Positions 61,795-64,000 of a stretch of 64,000 nucleotides of DNA are shown piece by piece. The notes beneath the pieces are model-generated. The model saw nothing but the letters and a program-made list of their open reading frames with translations. It did no database searches and had not been told where the DNA came from. The DNA comes from Symbiodinium natans. Taxonomy: Eukaryota; Sar; Dinophyceae; Suessiales; Symbiodiniaceae. The stretch spans positions 47,501 through 111,500 of the forward strand of contig CAJNDS010001524.1 in the NCBI GenBank assembly GCA_905221605.1, in the 5' to 3' direction. Position 1 is the stretch's first letter. Every line of letters starts with the position of its first letter. A program made the translations under genes and the position numbers.

Positions 61795-62490
61795 ATGCTT
61801 TCCCTGTCCACTTCTTTGTGCTTTTTGTGCTTCCTGTGCATTTTTGGTGTTGTTTTTAGTGTTTTTTGTGCTTTTTGTGTTCTTTTGTGCTTTTGTTTTC
61901 CTCTTTTTCACGTTTTGCACTTTTTGCACTTGTTGCACTTTTTTTGCACTTTTTGCACTGTTGCACTTTTTTGCACGTTGTGCACTTTTTGTGCTTTTTT
62001 CTAATTTCGCAATATAGTTGCAAATATTTGTCCTCTTGAATGTGCTAATCCAAAAATCCAAAAATCCAAACTTTCCTGGGAGATTGTCCGGAGAACTTTG
62101 GATTTTTGGATTCTTGGATTTTTGGATTTTGGGATTTTTGGATTTTTGGATTTTTGGATTTTTGGATTTTTGGATTTTGGGATTTTGGGATTTTGGGATT
62201 TTGGGATTTTTGGATTCTTGGATTCTTGGATTTTTGGATTTTTGGGTTTTTGGCTTTTTGGATTTTTGGATTTTTGGTTTTCTGGTTTTTTGGTTTTTTG
62301 GATTTTGGGATTTTTGGATTTTTGAAGCACATTCAAGAGGACAAATATTTGCAAAAATGTTGCGAAATTAGAAAAAAGCACAAAAAGTGCACAAAGTGCA
62401 AAAAAGTGCAACAAGTGCAAAAAAAGTGCATCAAGTGCAAAAAGTGCAACACGTGCAACAAAAACGGACAATCTCCCAGGAAACTTTGGA
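61795..62490. repeat. Interlocked inverted repeats with TTTTTGTGC and TTTTTGGA arrays
   Basis: A TTTGTGC/TTTGCAC array, arm A (about 61995-62047), arm B (62074-62096, AAACTTTCCTGGGAGATTGT...), a TTTTTGGA array, arm A' (about 62325-62375), a GTGCAAAA array, then arm B' (62465-62487). The order is A-B-A'-B', so it is not a simple hairpin. Long Phe/Trp/Leu/Asp and Lys/Pro/Asn frames are repeat products. Confidence 0.85.
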
Positions 62491-62559
62491 CTTTTTGGAT
62501 TTGGGATTTTGGGCTTTCTTTGCTTTTGGGATGCTTACTGCCACTACTCTATACCCGCG

Positions 62560-64000
62560 CAGGCACTCTGGCACCCTTTCACTTTCCCTCTGGTCGCAGG
62601 ATTGGGCGCGTGATGCGCTGGGGCATGTCACAGTGGAGCAACCTTAGAGCACCGCTGCACAGATCACAGCGGCCGCACGCAGCAGCGTTGGCAGGGCCGC
62701 CCTCGTCTCCAAAACAACGTGGCAGCTGATTCGAACCACCACAGATGCCATACCCCGAACGCTGGCCCCAGAGACCACCGTGGACGCGCCGACGACCGCC
62801 GGCGCAAGCGACTCCAGCGTCGCCAAGGGCAGAAGAGCTCGCCGGAGCCGCCTCGACTGTCTGTGACGCCTCGTCGGCGCGGGCCTCCGTACGGGCATCC
62901 ACGTTGGCTGCCTCGAGGGGGCCATCGCCTGAAGCCACAGGGAATGTACCAGATGAAGCACAGCCGCCAGCGCCAGCAGCGGCCGCAGCGCCGGAGGCAC
63001 TCGATTCAGCGCATTCCGACTCGGAGGCGCTTCCATGGATGCTCACAGGCTTCCTGGAAGCGTGCAAACTAGAGAACGCCATGATCCCAACCTGCGGAAC
63101 ACCAAGCCATCAAGGACGGTATTCAGCACTCGGTTGCCACTAGATGCCATGCCGGTCAACGCGGATGCCCTCCCACCCCCCCCGCAACGGACGAACTGAC
63201 GCTGTTTTCGCACCCACCGTGCTCATATCCAGGCGCTTCGGCGTCTTTGGCCTGAAGCTCATCGCCCCTCCGCCTCTTGCCGGCTGGCCTGCCGGCGAAG
63301 TCAAGTCAGCTGCAACAAGTCCACCGAAGAGAAACCCGAGCCTCTTCAATGTCCACGTTGGGACACACGTCGAGGATGAGCAGCTTCAACCCATGGTTGG
63401 TGGCAATCTGCGGGGCAGGCGTACGCGAGCTCACACATGACACGATCCATGCCGCATGTCCGCGCCTGGGCCAGGTCGTTCATGGCATCCCTGACCTGCC
63501 ACCACCACTGCCAGCGGTGCGTGTACAGGTCGTTGCCTGACAGAGTCAGCTATCGACCCAGCTCAAACACGAGACATGACAGCCGCCCTAGCCTGCGCAA
63601 ACGACCACCAACGTACCACGCCCCGCGGCAGGCTGGAGGGTCACCCCCCGCAAGCCCTCCGCCACGCCACCCAATCCTGTGCCCCAGAAGGGCTCGACGT
63701 GCGCCGGGCCGCATCGTTCTCGCGATGCTTCCCTGCTTGTCCGGACGGGGGACATCGAACAACTCTACAGCTGTCGGACGTGATCACCGCAGCATCCTGT
63801 CGAGGAAGGAAAAAAAAAGAAGTCGCTCGAACAGCACGACCCACTCCAAACCCACACGAAGCCCGGCCTCGGCTCTGGCACTCCTCCAACAAGTCCGCCG
63901 CCGCCTCAACGCGGACCGACCCGGCGCGGATCACCTGGCGAGGGCATGCACGACGCTGCCGAACCTAAACCGAAGGGGTACCCCTCCAACCTCATAGATG
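62560..64000. other. GC-rich unique region, coding status unresolved
   Basis: No telomere-type repeats; several overlapping frames on both strands (62745-63143 +, 63277-63540 +, 63437-63997 +, 62579-63082 -), all Ala/Pro/Arg/Ser-rich as expected from GC content. One stretch at about 63345-63535 plus (NPWLVAICGAGVRELTHDT) looks more protein-like. No domain or splice chain recognised. It may be the edge of another gene or retroelement. Confidence 0.35.

Noticed and set aside
62018-62471. Phe-Trp-Leu-Asp and Lys-Asn-Pro frames
   Set aside because: Translation of the TTTTTGGA array.

Overview
The window looks like nuclear DNA of a dinoflagellate, probably Symbiodiniaceae-like. The reasons are GC-AG introns, very small exons, tandemly duplicated genes, a retroelement carrying a C5-cytosine DNA methyltransferase beside its reverse transcriptase (published for Symbiodinium by de Mendoza and co-workers), and plant/dinoflagellate-type telomere repeats (TTTAGGG) scattered in both orientations. 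No rRNA, tRNA, CRISPR or bacterial features were seen. The assignment is inference.

Most of the window first appears to be telomere-repeat junk. Read on the minus strand, the unique islands between the tracts behave as short exons of 16-223 nt. About twenty have a 5' splice site that is itself the repeat (GTTTAG, GTTTCG, GTTTGG, GTTAGG). In sense orientation the introns tend to start with (TTTAGGG)n and end with (CCCTAAA)n shortly before the acceptor AG. The tracts therefore supply donors, branch-point-like CTAAAC boxes and complementary intron ends.

Layout. 1-7.1 kb: minus-strand PPR-repeat protein gene in tiny exons, running off the left edge. 7.5-10.4 kb: further minus-strand exon candidates. 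10.4-11.5 kb: degenerate telomere repeats. 11.66-17.64 kb: AT-rich satellite of about 175-184 bp monomers whose orientation flips near 14,216. 17.66-18.64 kb: 54-bp palindromic satellite. 18.7-19.3 kb: microsatellite and 162-bp repeats. 20.1-27.6 kb: tandem family of about 0.45-0.89-kb units with a 2.76-kb higher-order duplication. 28.4-39.0 kb: two nearly identical blocks of about 2.3 kb, each with a spliced gene for a secreted Cys-rich repeat protein, flanking a retroelement with Gag-like, methyltransferase, RT and RNase H frames. 39-46 kb and 46-52 kb: minus-strand exon chains with compatible phases, product unrecognised. 56.2-57.5 kb: small membrane-protein gene. 58-61.2 kb: more exon islands. 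61.4-62.5 kb: simple and inverted repeats. 62.6-64 kb: GC-rich DNA of unknown function.

At least seven families of 55-200-bp inverted-repeat (foldback/MITE-like) elements are interspersed, several with telomere-type repeats in the loop. Exon calls rest on splice motifs, open frames and phase matching by eye. Short GC-rich islands can be open in more than one frame, so single exons are tentative. The PPR exons, the Cys-rich genes and the retroelement are the firmest calls.
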